Positions 1-10,825 of a stretch of DNA of 64,000 bases are shown in pieces. A program made the position numbers and the translations under genes. The notes under the pieces were generated by a model, which worked only from the letters and a program-made list of their open reading frames with translations, made no database searches and was not told the origin of the DNA. The stretch comes from Bombus terrestris (lineage: Eukaryota; Arthropoda; Insecta; Hymenoptera; Apidae): the NCBI RefSeq assembly GCF_910591885.1, contig NC_063271.1, positions 16,237,001-16,301,000 of the forward strand, written 5' to 3'. Each line of letters starts with the position of its first letter. Within the stretch, counting starts at the first letter, position 1.

Positions 1-791
1 AACGTAAGAATTTGTACTTTAGATAGCAATGCGTTTAAAAGTTATTTTATGAATTCACTTTATTAATTACTGATTTAAAATCTCCAGCATTTTCAGTAAA
101 ATGTCCAGAAAGTAGAAGAAAAGTACAACAAAAGTAGGAAACAGTCAATTTTGTAATATAAATTTATAGTCTACCGAATTAATACTGATATTTCTAAAAC
201 AGGGTCTATACACTTTCAAAATTTCAATCAAATCATATGCATAGTATTTCTTTATGCATAGTATCTCATATCCTAATTTCACCACATTGAATTTTCTAAA
301 GAAAGATGATCTATTTATTTTAGATAACGCAAATCCTTTATTTTAGATATGCAAAGTCAAATATATTTTTGTCAATAAAGACACAAAAAATCTTAGATGT
401 CTAAATGTCAGCTTTAAGAACAGTAGACTTGCCTGCCTTCAAACTTAAATGTCCTTTTCAGTAGTAAAACTTAAATAACATTAACAACGGCAGTAATATT
501 TACGCCTACAGATGGAGGATATTAAACTTCGATTAAAATACAAGTAGCTCAATAAATATGTGTCTAAGTACGATGGTTAAAGAATAACGATTCGTCATTC
601 TTTATTCCAGCGCTTAATGCTATCCATCTTTCAACAAATACAATCCTAGAACAATGGCGCTGAAGAGAAATGTTATGCGTGAATTTATTTGCCTTTGCGG
701 GACGAAGGTTTATTAAATTATTAAATGAAAATATTAAATGAAAATGAAAGTTTATTAAATGATTGTAATATATTATATAAATATATATATA
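1..791. other. AT-rich intergenic DNA
   Basis: No coding region is supported. The stretch is AT-rich with scattered A/T homopolymers and an alternating TA run just before 792. A 96-residue minus-strand open frame at 564-854 runs across the boundary of the neighbouring repeat and looks accidental. The same DNA recurs at 59033-59823. Confidence 0.7.
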
Positions 792-1730
792 TGTCGGATT
801 AGAGTCAGGATTAAGGAGATGGGCGTTTAATGGATTTTCATTAGAATTAGCCATTGTTGTGATACAACGGAGAGTTTATTAGCACAGGCTTATTAACAAG
901 ATTAAGCACTCGTAGCACTAGTGATAATGACCTTAGGTTCGAACGAATCCGCGGTCACGGGATGATGAACATATGTTATCGCACAGTTCAAGTCTAACTC
1001 TTTGTTAACTAGACGTGAGGTATTCACTGGTTGTAAGATAGTACTGTCACTCGTCAATGAGTCCACACGAAGGAATGACTCTCCGTCTCGACGATGTCGT
1101 CGAGGAAAACTATATGGGGTGGGTCTAAGGATGTGAGATCCTCGGATTCGTCAAAGAAGGCTTTCGTTCCAAAAGTGAGGGAAATTAGCGCTGTTGCTAA
1201 TTGGTCGATCTCCATATCGGCGTTTTGAAAGAGATGCTGGCCGCCCTTAAGGGGGGGTTGTTGACGGGGCATCGTTCGTGGAAGATAGGCTTCTCCTATC
1301 TTCCCGTAGTTGCGACAAGGACTGTTTGTCTAAATAAAGAACTTTGCTTGAATAAATCTTAAAATTTATTGCGGGTCCTCACGCTAGCTAAACATACTGC
1401 GGAGGTATATCGACATCTGGAGATCATCTTACTCGAAGGATAGGATCTGCGTGTGGCGAGCCACGGAACAGAAACCTTTGAAATATTTACTGCCATGTGT
1501 CACTACGGCCACTTCTTTAAAGGAGAGGTATAGAGTTACTCTATGCCCTTGTTAGATAAAACGTTCATCCCTTGACCGCGGCTACGTTCGGCGACTGGTT
1601 GTCGCCTCGAGCCCAAGCTCACTATCATAAATCTCAAACAATCGGGGTGACATTTGTTTAATCTAAATTACGACATTACGGTATTCCCGAGAATCCAAGG
1701 AGAGGTTCCGGTGTATTTCCATCTCCGACA
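792..1730 (+). mobile_element. TGTCGG...CCGACA element, copy 1
   Basis: This 939-bp unit begins TGTCGGATTAGAG and ends TCTCCGACA, so it has TG...CA termini with a 6-bp inverted repeat. It sits in a TATATA tract, so any target duplication is hidden. Related units lie at 26154-27123, 29950-30952, about 44719-45370 and 59824-60762. Shared internal blocks include the region near 1060-1270, which in reverse encodes a short open frame starting MPRQQPPLKGGQ, and a conserved block near 1570-1630. No transposase or polymerase is visible. The ends fit a solo LTR or a non-autonomous DNA element. Confidence 0.75.
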
Positions 1731-2307
1731 TATATATTATTATAATGACTTATTTTAATAATGACTTAATTTGTATAGTAAAAACAGCTAAAATCTCATG
1801 TAAGATTGTTGGGATGTTACGTGATATTTCTGTTGCATCATTGATTATCGTTATACTTTGAAAAATAATTAAGGAAGCGAACAATGCGTGGACGATTATG
1901 GCAGTTTTATTAATAAACGAACGTTTAGTAGAGAATATGGATTTACTGGATAAGTAAATGTTTCATTAAATGTAACTGTTACGTGCAGAATAATATGTTG
2001 TTACATGTATGAACTAAAGTTGATGTAATACTCATATTGTATTTATGGTTACAAAGAATTAATAAAATCTGCTGAGATTCAAACGTATGCTCTCCCTTTT
2101 ATTCCATGAGAATTAAACATTTAGAGGATTTTATGAAAATGCACTAAAAAACAATCAGAAGCATCTGTTTCTCCTTTTTTTTTTTTTTTTTTTTTTTAAT
2201 ATGTTGATTGCCACGCTATTTTTATACTTATTTTGACTTGGATAGATAGATTAAAGCGTACCATACCAAGACATTTCATTCTTGCAAAATATTCTAGTCT
2301 ATTTGCG
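1731..2307. other. AT-rich intergenic DNA
   Basis: No gene is seen. It contains a 23-base T run near 2175-2197. The same sequence lies at 60763-61339 in the right arm. Confidence 0.7.
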
Positions 2308-2833
2308 TACGTGCTCACAATCTTGGCTGATAACCGCCATTCGCTATATACATCGTTGGTATCGACGTCAAAGGATTAACACAGACAAATACACAATCCA
2401 TACAATTCGATTTGATTGATTTTAGATCTTGCATCAAACAGATCTCTATATAAACAGATAATTTCTGATTCTAAACATTTGTATTACGTTCATCTAATTA
2501 TTAGGATATTAGATATATTATAAAGGAAGACATTATGTATTAAATAATCTGCCTCTTCTTCCGCTTTGAAATCCTCTACAAACGCCTTTTATAGTCGTTC
2601 AACTTTTCAGCTCACAGAAAAGAACATTACGCGTATTCCTAGCAATCGCCCAAAGACTCGAACGTGTGCTTCGATAAAGCTCGCTTAACTTTCATCGACA
2701 CATCGATAACTTTGCGTTCCAAGATGTTATTACGCCCTAGAATCCCTAACATAATTTTAGAACCAGAATTTCTGTGCAAAACAATTCCATCGCTTTGTCA
2801 CGTTTAACGGCTCAATCATCGAAACATGTATCA
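2308..2833 (+). repeat. duplicated piece of a host-gene intron
   Basis: Matches 53502-53960, the intron just upstream of the host exon at 54021, at very high identity. It differs by an extra block of about 60 bp near 2490-2555. The match stops exactly at CATGTATCAT, where the poly-T (reverse poly-A) tail of the Jockey element begins. The 53.9-kb copy continues without interruption into the host gene and is therefore the empty site. Confidence 0.9.
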
Positions 2834-4155
2834 TTTTTTTTTTTTATTTATTAGAATATTTACAATCAATTCTCGTTGAGAATTTTCAGTAACTTAGTTT
2901 GGCGTGATACAATGACATGGATTATAATAGTTTTATATTGTTGGTTCTAGTAGAAACTAAGGATTTAATCTAGAGGTTATTTTCTTTTTAGTCTGCGGAT
3001 TTGGTCCGTCGTGTCCAGTAGTTGGGTGACTAGTGGGTTGTGGTGGTTGTTCACTCTTGTGTTATATCTGCTTCTGAACTTGTGTATTTCATCTTTGACT
3101 GTAGGTATCTTGAGGTCACGGTGGATTGTTTCGTTGGTAACATACCAAGGTGCATTTAATAGGGATCTTAGCGTTTTCGATTGGAAGCGTTGGAGTATTT
3201 CAATGTTGGAATTACTTGCTGTTCCCCATAGTTGGATTCCGTAGGTCGAGACAGGTTTTATTACGGCCTTGTAGAGGGTTATTTTGTTCTGTATGTTTAG
3301 TTTGGAGCGTCGGCCCGTGAGCCAATAGAATTTTCTTAGTTTTTCCTTTAATTGCTTTGGATTTTGCTAGGATTTTAAGATGGAGTAGTATGGATGGGGT
3401 AGGATCTTTTTGATCTTGTAGAGTAGCCCTTCATGCCATACTTTGTCGAATGCCTGTTGGATGTCTAGGAATACCGCTGAACAGTATTTTTTCTTTTCAA
3501 GGGTTTGGCTGATCATGTGGGTTATGCGGTGGATTTGCTCTACTGTTGAGTGTTGTTTTCGGAAGCCGAATTGGTGGTCTGGGAGTGTTTTCAATTCTTC
3601 TTGGAGTGGGAGGAGACGATTCGTGAGCATCCTCTCGAATAGTTTAGACAGGGTAGGTAAAAGACTGATTGGGCGATAGGAGGTGGTTTCATATATTGGT
3701 TTACCGGGTTTAGGGATGAGGGTGATTAGTGAGATTTTCCAAGCCTTGGGAAAGTGTTGAAGGCGGAGGATAGCGTTAAAGATTGATGCGATGAGTGCAA
3801 TCCCTTTTATGGGAAGTTCCTTGATTGCTTTATTTCCTACTAGGTCGTGACCTGCTGCCTTCTTGGGGTTTAGGCGACTGATTGCTTCTATAATCTCTGC
3901 AGAAGTGAAGGGTTCAATAGGAGGGGACATTTGGAAGGGAGTGTGCAGGTATTCGGTAACGTCTGCAGCAGCTACGGAGGAATGGGGTTTGAATACTTCA
4001 GACAAGTGTTTGGCAAATAGGTTGGCTTTTTCTATAGGGCTACGCGCCCATCCGCCTTGCGGGCGGCCGATTGGAGGTATTATTTGTGGGGGGCGCGTGA
4101 GTTTCCTGGAGGCCTTCCATAGTGAGTAGTTGGAGTCGGCTGTGGGGGACAAGCT
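2834..4155 (-). mobile_element. Jockey LINE A/C, 3' part
   Basis: This is the 3' half of a minus-strand non-LTR retrotransposon. It begins on the plus strand with a poly-T tail, then an AT-rich 3' UTR, then the C-terminal part of ORF2. It stops at 4155 where element B is inserted. The missing 5' half resumes at 8340. The sequence TGGGGGACAAGCT occurs at 4143-4155 and again at 8327-8339, which is the target-site duplication of B. Removing B and one copy restores a continuous match to intact ORF2. Confidence 0.93.
2977..4155 (-). pseudogene. Jockey ORF2 C-terminal fragment (A), internal deletion
   Basis: Encodes reverse-transcriptase residues from SPTADSNYSLWKASRKL through the palm motif VFLDIQQAFDKVW to HPYYSILKS, which then meets a stop at 3367-3369. 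Compared with element B, about 435 bp are missing at 3355-3370, with a short filler at the joint. The deletion removes the IPQGSVLGPLL and FADD motifs, so no active reverse transcriptase can be made. The distal C-terminal part resumes in another frame at 2977-3360. The same deletion is present at 62400 and 63728. Confidence 0.92.
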
Positions 4156-4307
4156 TTTTTTTTTTTTTTTTTTTTAATTTATTAGAATATTTACAATCAA
4201 TTCTCGTTGACAATTTTCAGTAACTTAATTTGGCGTGATACAATGACATGGATTATAATAGTTTTATATTGTTGGTTCTAGTAGAAACTAAGGATTTAAT
4301 TTAGAGG

Positions 4308-6941
4308 TTATTTTCTTTTTAGTCTGCGGATCTGGTCCGTCGTGTCCAGTAGTTGGGTGACTAGTGGGTTGTGGTGGTTGTTCACTCTTGTGTTATATCT
4401 GCTTCTGGACTTGTGTATTTCATCTTTGACTGTAGGTATCTTGAGGTCACGGTGGATTGTTTCGTTGGTAACATACCAGGGTGCATTTAATAGGGATCTT
4501 AGCGTTTTCGATTGGAAGCGTTGGAGTATTTCAATGTTGGAGTTACTTGCTGTTCCCCATAGTTGGATTCCGTAGGTCCAGACAGGTTTTATTACGGCCT
4601 TGTAGAGGGTTATTTTGTTCTGTATGTTTAGTTTGGAGCGTCGGCCCGTGAGCCAATAGAATTTTCTTAGTTTTTCCTTTAGTTGCTTTGTTTTTTCTGA
4701 GATATGTTTTTTCCAAGTTAGCCTCCTGTCCAGGGTCATGCCCAGGTATCTTACGGAGTCCTTGCTTGGGATTATTGTGTTGTTAATGGTGACCTGGGGG
4801 CAGGTTTGTTTTCGGAGCGTGAAGGTTACATGGGAGGATTTTATTTCGTTTATTTTAAAACCCCATTTTTGGAACCACTTTTCCATGGAGTCGAGACTTC
4901 GCTGGAGAGTGGATGAGGCAATTGCCGGGTCTGCGTGGGTAGCTAATAGTGCTGTGTCGTCGGCAAATGTTGCTATTGTTACCTCGTTTGGTACGGGTAA
5001 GTCGGCAGTGTAGATGGAGAATAGTAGGGGTCCGAGGACACTACCTTGCGGTATGCCGGATTCTATTGGGAATGTTGCGGAAGTGGCGCCTAGACATTTA
5101 ACTATGAATTGTCTGTTGGTTAGGTAGGATTTTAAGATGGAGTAGTATGGGTGGGGTAGGATTTTTTTAAGCTTGTAGAGTAGCCCTTCATGCCATACTT
5201 TATCGAATGCCTGTTGGATGTCTAGGAATACGGCTGAGCAGTATTTTTCCTTTTCAAGGGTTTGGCTGATCATGTGGGTTATGCGGTGGATTTGCTCTAC
5301 TGTTGAGTGTTGTTTTCGGAAGCCGAATTGGTGATCTGGGAGAGTTTTCAATTCTTCTAGGAGTGGAAGGAGACGATTTGTGAGTAGCCTCTCGAATAGT
5401 TTAGACAGGGTAGGTAAGAGACTGATTGGGCGATAGGAGCTGGCTTCATATATTGGTTTACCGGGTTTGGGGATGAGGGTGATTAGTGAGATTTTCCACG
5501 CCTTAGGAAAGTGTTCAAGGCGGAGGATGGCGTTAAAGATTGATGCGATGAGTGCAATCCCTTTTATGGGGAGTTCCTTGATTGCTTTATTTCCTATTAG
5601 GTCGTGACCTGCTGCTTTCTTGGGGTTTAGGCGACTGATTGCTTCTATGATCTCTGCAGAAGTGAAGGGTTGGATAGGAGGGGACATTTGGAAGGGAGTG
5701 TGCAGGTATTCGGTGACGTCCGCTGCAGCTATGGAGGAATGGGGTTGGAATACTTCAGTCAAGTGTTTGGCAAATAGGTTGGCTTTTTCTATAGGGCTAC
5801 GCGCCCATCCACCCTGAGGGCGGCGGATTGGTGGTATTATTTGTGGGGGGCGCGTGAGTTTCCTGGAGGCTTTCCATAGTGAGTAGTTTGAGTCGGCTGT
5901 GGGGGACAGGCTGGCGAGATATTTGTGAAAACGGTCATTATTGTAGTTCTTTATGGTTTTGGATAGTTTTCTAGTTGCGTTGTTTAGTTTGCGTTTGTCC
6001 TCCGGTGTTCTATGGGTCTGCCATATCCTTCTTAGTCTACGTTTTTCTGCTATTTTTTTTAATATGTACTGGGGGTGTTCGTGGTTGCTGATGGACGTTT
6101 TTGCCGGTGTGGAGACGCGGATAGCGTTTATTATGCTCGCATTTAGGTATTCCGTGGCTGCTTCGATTTCGTCATTGGTTTTTAGTGAGGTTGAGGCTGA
6201 AGTTGTGTGGGTAAAGACTTCTCTAAAGAGCTGCCAGTTGGTGTGTTGGTTATGAATGGAGCCATTAGGTGTATTCTCGATGATAGTTGAACTGACTGTT
6301 ACTATCACGGGGGAATGATCAGAGGAGAGATCAGCCGAGGAATTGATTTGGACGTGTCTTGGCGAGATATTTTTAGTTATGAAGAAATCAAGGAGATCGA
6401 GTATTTTGTTTGTGTCGGTGGGCCAGTGTGTGGGTTTCTATGTGGTAAGGTAGTTGAGGTTGTTGGATATTATGCTGTTGAGGAGGTTTTTGCCTCTTAC
6501 TGTAACCAGTCTGCTACCCCATTGGGTGTGTTTAGCGTTGTAGTCTCCTCCGGCTATGCATCTGTTGCCCAGGGTGTCCAGGAAGTGGTCGAAGTCTTCT
6601 TTGGCAATGGAGTGTCTGGGAGGGCAGTATACAGCTGAGGTGGTGATTGTACCATGACAGTCTTCTATTGCTACGTTTGTTGCTTGGAGGTAGTCTTTCT
6701 GGAATGGTGGAAGTTCGTAGTGCTTGATGATTGACTTGATTATGATTCCGGTGCCACCGTGAGCCTTTCCGCTGGGGTGTTGCGTGTGGTAGAAGTTGTA
6801 GCCGTGTATTTTGAGGTAGTTTTTGTCGGTGAAATGGGTTTCGGATATGAGCATCACATCGATTTGCTGTTGTTTTAAGAATAGTTCTAGCTCAGGTTTG
6901 TGCTGAGCTAGACCGTTGGCGTTCCACAGAGCTATTCGCAT
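4308..6941 (-). pseudogene. Jockey ORF2 (endonuclease/reverse transcriptase), nonsense at codon 168
   Basis: One reading frame from ATG at 6941 to a stop at 4308-4310, interrupted only by TAG at 6438-6440; element E has tyrosine (TAC) there. Order: APE-type endonuclease with WNANGL, ISETHFT, GGTGIII, SAVYCPPR, AGGDYNAKHTQWGS and SSDHSPVI; then a linker; then reverse transcriptase with SYRPISLLPTLSKLFERL, VFLDIQQAFDKVW, GIPQGSVLGPLLFS and FADDTALLA. It stops four codons earlier than E. In the Jockey family this enzyme nicks target DNA and copies the element RNA there. It starts 5 nt after the ORF1 stop, as expected for reinitiation. Confidence 0.93.
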
Positions 6942-6946
6942 TGGTT

Positions 6947-8164
6947 TTATTTTGCTTCTGTGCTTATGAATTTGTCCATGAAGAGTGTGAGTAGTGACAG
7001 CAAGTTGTTAATTTGCTCAGTTTGCTTCTCGATAAGTTTTTCGAGTCTGGTAAAGTTGTCGGTGCTTTGTGGGGTGGGAATTCTATTTTCTGTGTGTACA
7101 CTGTGTGTTTTCGAGTTGTATACGTTTCCTTGCGTTGCCTGCGCATAGGATACTGTTGGTGAGGTGAGTTTTTGGGGTTTAGGTTCTTGTATGTTTATGT
7201 CCTTGGGTCTCAGTTTTGGATACCTTATATTATGTAGCGATTTGTAGGCTGAGCATCCTTTGTAGTTCGCAGGATGCTCTCCTTGACAGTGGATACACTT
7301 GGCGGGGGTTTCCGGGGATTTAGTGCATTGGTCAGTGGGGTGATTACCTGCACATTTTACGCACCGGAAGTTGTGATTGCAGTATTTCTGCGTGTGGCCG
7401 TACCTTTGGCACCTTTTGCATTGTATTATTTCTTTCTTTACAAGAGGTGGCTCGAACTTAACTATGGAGTTCATCAGCCGATTGATATTGTAGATTTCTT
7501 TGTTGTTTGTTTTTTGTTTTAAGTCTATAAAGAATAAGGATAGTGGGTTTTTTGTGATTCTGTGCTTAATGTTGCTGATATTAGTTACTTCGTGGCCGTG
7601 GTTTGACAGTTCGCACTTTAGTTCGTCTAGATCGACTGAGTGATGGATGTTGCGTAGCACCACTCGAAATGGTCTTTCTTGTTTGAGCTGGTATGTGTGG
7701 AATTTAGCGTTTAACGTTTTTAATAGCTTGGTTAACTTTCTATAGGCGTCTGGGTGGGTCGGCAGTATCTTCACGTGGTTGTTGTTAATCTTTAGTTTGT
7801 AGTCCTCTTTGCTGATTTCTTTCTCGATAGTCTTAATCATTGACTGAATGTCGATTACGTCGTTTATGAATATCGGTGGGGGAGGGGGAATTCTTTGAGT
7901 ATGGAGATTGTTTACCTTTTCGGTTGTAATCATGGGGTCTTCCGTGGACTCCAGTATTGAGAATCTATTGTAGGTGGTCACTTGGCTGGCTGATGGTTTG
8001 GTTTGATTCTTGTTTACGTTTGTCATGGTCGGTTCGAGCTTCCGTTTTTTCGTGTGCTGGTCGTTTACCAGGATGGATGTGTTGCCCTCTTGCCACGGGG
8101 GAGGAAAAATGGCGGTGTGATAATTTAGCTCCGGGGAGCTTGTTGGAAATGATAGAGCCATCAT
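6947..8164 (-). CDS. Jockey ORF1 Gag-like nucleic-acid-binding protein (B)
   Basis: An intact 405-residue frame. The N-terminal ~90 residues are polar and probably disordered, followed by a proline run (IPPPPPIF). Residues ~130-245 resemble the PRE_C2HC region of Jockey/X-element Gag proteins (FRVVLRNIHHSVDLDELK). Three zinc knuckles follow: CKRCQRYGHTQKYC, CVKCAGNHPTDQC and CIHCQGEHPANYKGC. The C-terminal ~30 residues form a likely short coiled coil. Family role: binding of element RNA and particle assembly. It differs from the E copy at about eight residues. Confidence 0.93.
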   Translation of the reverse strand: MMALSFPTSSPELNYHTAIFPPPWQEGNTSILVNDQHTKKRKLEPTMTNVNKNQTKPSASQVTTYNRFSILESTEDPMITTEKVNNLHTQRIPPPPPIFINDVIDIQSMIKTIEKEISKEDYKLKINNNHVKILPTHPDAYRKLTKLLKTLNAKFHTYQLKQERPFRVVLRNIHHSVDLDELKCELSNHGHEVTNISNIKHRITKNPLSLFFIDLKQKTNNKEIYNINRLMNSIVKFEPPLVKKEIIQCKRCQRYGHTQKYCNHNFRCVKCAGNHPTDQCTKSPETPAKCIHCQGEHPANYKGCSAYKSLHNIRYPKLRPKDINIQEPKPQKLTSPTVSYAQATQGNVYNSKTHSVHTENRIPTPQSTDNFTRLEKLIEKQTEQINNLLSLLTLFMDKFISTEAK

Positions 8165-8326
8165 CGAGCTAGTTAATTCAGTGTGAAAGAACTAGTCGAG
8201 AGGCTGTTCACCCCTGGCTAGGTTAGTTGGATTCGCTTTCGACAGATGGGCGTCACGTGGAGTTTTGTGAACTTCACAGGGCACTGGACACACGTCTGCA
8301 CGCCTCGGCACTCACGAACGAACTGA
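8165..8326 (-). promoter_or_regulatory. 5' UTR/internal promoter region of LINE B
   Basis: A block of about 160 bp upstream of ORF1, matched by 45811-45981 in element E over almost its whole length; the last ~15 bp at the 5' end differ. Jockey-clade elements normally carry an internal promoter here. That role is inferred from the family, not seen directly. Confidence 0.55.
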
Positions 8327-8339
8327 TGGGGGACAAGCT

Positions 8340-9372
8340 GGCGAGATATTTGTGAAAACAGTCATTATTGTAGTTTTTTATGGTTTTGGATAGTTTTCTA
8401 GTTGCGTTGTCTAGTTTGCGTTTGTCCTCCGGTGTTCTATGGGTCTGCCATACTCTTCTTAGTCACGTTTTTCTGCTATTTTTTTTAATATGTACTGGGG
8501 ATATTCGTGTTTGCTGATGGACGTTATTGCCGGCGTGGAGAAGCGGATAGCGTTTATTATGCTCGTGTTTAGATATTCCGTGGCTGCTTCGACTTCTTCA
8601 TTGGTTTTTAGTGAAGTTGAGGCTGAAGTTGTGTGTGTGAAGATTTCTCTAAAGAGCTGCCAGTTGGTGTGTTGGTTATGAATGGAGCCATTAGGTGTAT
8701 TCTCGATGATAGTTGAACTGATTGTTACTATCACGGGGGAATGGTCAGAGAAGAGATCAGCCGAGGAATTGATTTGGACGTGTCTTGACGAGATATATTT
8801 AGTTATGAGGAAATCAAGGAGATCGGGTATTTTGTTTGTGGTTTGTCGGTGGGCCAATGTGTGGGTTCGTATGTGGTAAGGTAGTTAAGGTTGTTTGTTA
8901 TTATGCTGTTGAGGAGGTTTTTGCCTCTTACTGTAACCAGTCCGCTGCCCCATTGGGTGTGTTTAGCGTTGTAGTCTCCTCCGGCTATGAATCTATTGCC
9001 CAGGGTGTCCAGGAAGTTGTCGAAGTCTTCTTTGGCGATGGAGTGTCTGGGAGGGCAGTATACAGCTGAAGTGGTGATTGTACCATGACAGTCTTCTATT
9101 GCTACGTTTGTTGCTTGGAGGTAGTCTTTCTGGAATGGTGGAAGTTCGTAGTGCTTGATGTTTGATTTGATTATGATTCCGGTGCCGCTGTGGGCCTTTC
9201 CGCTGGGGTGTTGGGTGTGGTAGAACTTGTATCCGTTTATGTTCAGGTAGTTTTTGTCGGTGAAGTGGGTTTCAGATATGAGCATTATGTCGATTAGCTG
9301 GTGTTTTAGGAAGAGTTCTAGCTCAAGTTTGCGTTGCGCTAGACCGTTGGCATTCCACAGAGCTATGCGTCT
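8340..9372 (-). pseudogene. Jockey ORF2 N-terminal fragment (C)
   Basis: Homologous to residues 1 to about 345 of intact ORF2. The start codon is lost: AGA replaces ATG at 9370-9372. The frame is broken twice, by a 5-nt gain near 8850 and a 1-nt loss near 8464. Motifs ISETHFT, AGGDYNAKHTQWGS and SDHSPVI remain readable in the separate frames 8803-9285 and 8459-8857. After the 8464 break the frame agrees with the A fragment, supporting A and C as one gene split by B. Confidence 0.9.
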
Positions 9373-9377
9373 TGGTT

Positions 9378-10637
9378 TTATTTTGTGTCGGGGTGTATTA
9401 ATTTATCCATGATGTGTGTTAATAACGATAGCAAATTGTTTATTTGCTCTGATTGTTTCTCCATTAGCTTTTCAAGTCTAGAGATGTTGTCTGTATTAGG
9501 TGAGGTGGGGGCACTATTTTGGGGAGGATCCCTGTGGCTATTTGGTGTATTTCGAGTGCCTTGTACCGCTTGGGCATAGGAGTTTGAGGGAGTGGTGAGT
9601 TTGATAGGGCTGGGTGTTTGATTGGTTGGGGGGATTGGGATAACTGTGGATTTCGGCGAGCTGGGTGTTTGGTGATTTTCCTCTTTTGTTCTAAGTTTGG
9701 GGTATTTGCTTGAGTACAGACTTTTGTAGGCTGAGCAGCCTTTGTAGTTGGCAGGATGGTCACCTTGACAGTGGATGCACTTCGCTGGGGTTTCCGGTGA
9801 TTTCCTGCATTGGTCGGTGGGGTGTGTTCCTGCACATTTGACGCAGCGGAAGGTATGGTTGCAATATTTCTGCGTGTGTTCGTATCTTTGGCACCTTTTG
9901 CATTGCACTATCTCCTTTTTGGTTTGCGGTGGTTCGAATTTTACGATGGCGTTCATTAGGCGGCTGATGTTGTAGATTTCCTTGTTGTTGGGTTTCTGTT
10001 TTAAATCGATGAAAAATAGGTATAGCAGGTCTTTTGTGACTCTATGCCTTATGTTGCTAACATTGGTGACTTCATGGCCGAGTTTCGATAGTTCTATTTT
10101 TAGTTCGTCGATGTCTGCGGAGTGGTGGATGTTTCGTAGCACCACCCGAAAAGGTCTTTCTTCTTTGAGTTGGTAGGTGTGGAAATTGGCATTCAGGGCC
10201 CTAAGTGTCTTGGTGAGCTTCCTGTAGGCTTCTGGATTTGTCGGCAGGATTTTTACTTGGTTGTTGGTTATCTTCAGGTTGTAGTCCTCCTTGGAGATAT
10301 CTCTCTCTAAGGACTTGATCATTGTCTGGATGTCGATGACATCATTAACAAATATTGGTGGGGGAGGGGGGCTTCTCTGTGCTTGTTGGTATGGTGGCGG
10401 GCCTGCGATTTCCATGGCGTCGTTTGAGGATTCTAGTATTGCGAACATATTGTGGGTGTTGATTTGTGTTGTTTGCTGTTGGTTTGAGATTGTGTTTGGT
10501 GATTCAATTTTGCGTTTTTTCGCCTTATTGGCGTCGTTGGCGCGAGGGGATCTGCTGCACTTCTGCCACGGGGGGAGTAGTGCGGGGTAGTTGAAAGTTT
10601 GCGTGGGCGAGCCTGGTGGTGATTGCTGGGCCATCAT
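9378..10637 (-). CDS. Jockey ORF1 Gag-like protein (C)
   Basis: An open 419-residue frame with the same order as the B copy: a polar N-terminus with a PPPPPIF run, a PRE_C2HC-like middle (FRVVLRNIHHSADIDELK), and zinc knuckles CKRCQRYEHTQKYC, CVKCAGTHPTDQC and CIHCQGDHPANYKGC. A proline/threonine-rich spacer follows, then a short C-terminal coiled coil. It is longer than the 405-residue B/E version, mainly in the spacer. It is still open although its ORF2 partner is dead. Expression is unknown. Confidence 0.9.
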   Translation of the reverse strand: MMAQQSPPGSPTQTFNYPALLPPWQKCSRSPRANDANKAKKRKIESPNTISNQQQTTQINTHNMFAILESSNDAMEIAGPPPYQQAQRSPPPPPIFVNDVIDIQTMIKSLERDISKEDYNLKITNNQVKILPTNPEAYRKLTKTLRALNANFHTYQLKEERPFRVVLRNIHHSADIDELKIELSKLGHEVTNVSNIRHRVTKDLLYLFFIDLKQKPNNKEIYNISRLMNAIVKFEPPQTKKEIVQCKRCQRYEHTQKYCNHTFRCVKCAGTHPTDQCRKSPETPAKCIHCQGDHPANYKGCSAYKSLYSSKYPKLRTKEENHQTPSSPKSTVIPIPPTNQTPSPIKLTTPSNSYAQAVQGTRNTPNSHRDPPQNSAPTSPNTDNISRLEKLMEKQSEQINNLLSLLTHIMDKLIHPDTK

Positions 10638-10825
10638 CGAGCTAGCTATTTCAATATAAATAACTAGTCGTGAGGCTATGAGGTAAGGTTTGGGTAGGGG
10701 TTAGATGCGTTAGGGATTTTCTTCTCTCTGGCGGATAGGAAACACTTCGGAGGATAGGAGCACGTTGTGTTCACTTTCGCCGGTTGGGTTATAACGTATA
10801 ACGTTATATGGTGTTAGCATATAAC

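Larger units (their letters stand above)
1..4155. repeat. left arm of a long direct duplication
   Basis: This segment matches 59033-63188 in the same orientation at a constant offset of 59032. Reading the two arms side by side up to about 2830, I see one C/T difference near 2530 and a 1-base poly-T length change near 2834. The LINE part (2840-4150) differs at more sites, roughly seven. The left end lies outside the window or exactly at its edge. It is either a recent segmental duplication or an assembly or haplotig artefact; sequence alone cannot decide. Confidence 0.95.
4156..8326 (-). mobile_element. Jockey LINE B, near full length
   Basis: A 4171-bp minus-strand element with poly-A tail (T run from 4156), 3' UTR, ORF2, ORF1 and about 160 bp of 5' UTR. 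It is flanked by the 13-bp duplication TGGGGGACAAGCT, evidence of target-primed insertion into element A/C. It is nearly identical to element E at 45811-49979 (4169 bp), which lies in the opposite orientation. ORF1 is open; ORF2 carries two nonsense changes, so B is probably not autonomous now but is recent. Confidence 0.95.
8340..10786 (-). mobile_element. Jockey LINE A/C, 5' part
   Basis: The 5' half of the element whose 3' half is 2834-4155. It holds the endonuclease end of ORF2, all of ORF1 and about 150 bp of 5' UTR, and it ends where the 30-bp satellite starts. It is clearly more diverged from B and E than those are from each other, so it belongs to a sister subfamily. No target-site duplication matching CATGTATCAT is seen at the 5' end; satellite is there instead. 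Confidence 0.88.

Noticed and set aside
3443..3679. Plus-strand tryptophan/serine-rich frames opposite the LINE ORF2 copies
   Set aside because: They are antisense shadows of reverse-transcriptase coding sequence and recur wherever the LINE occurs.
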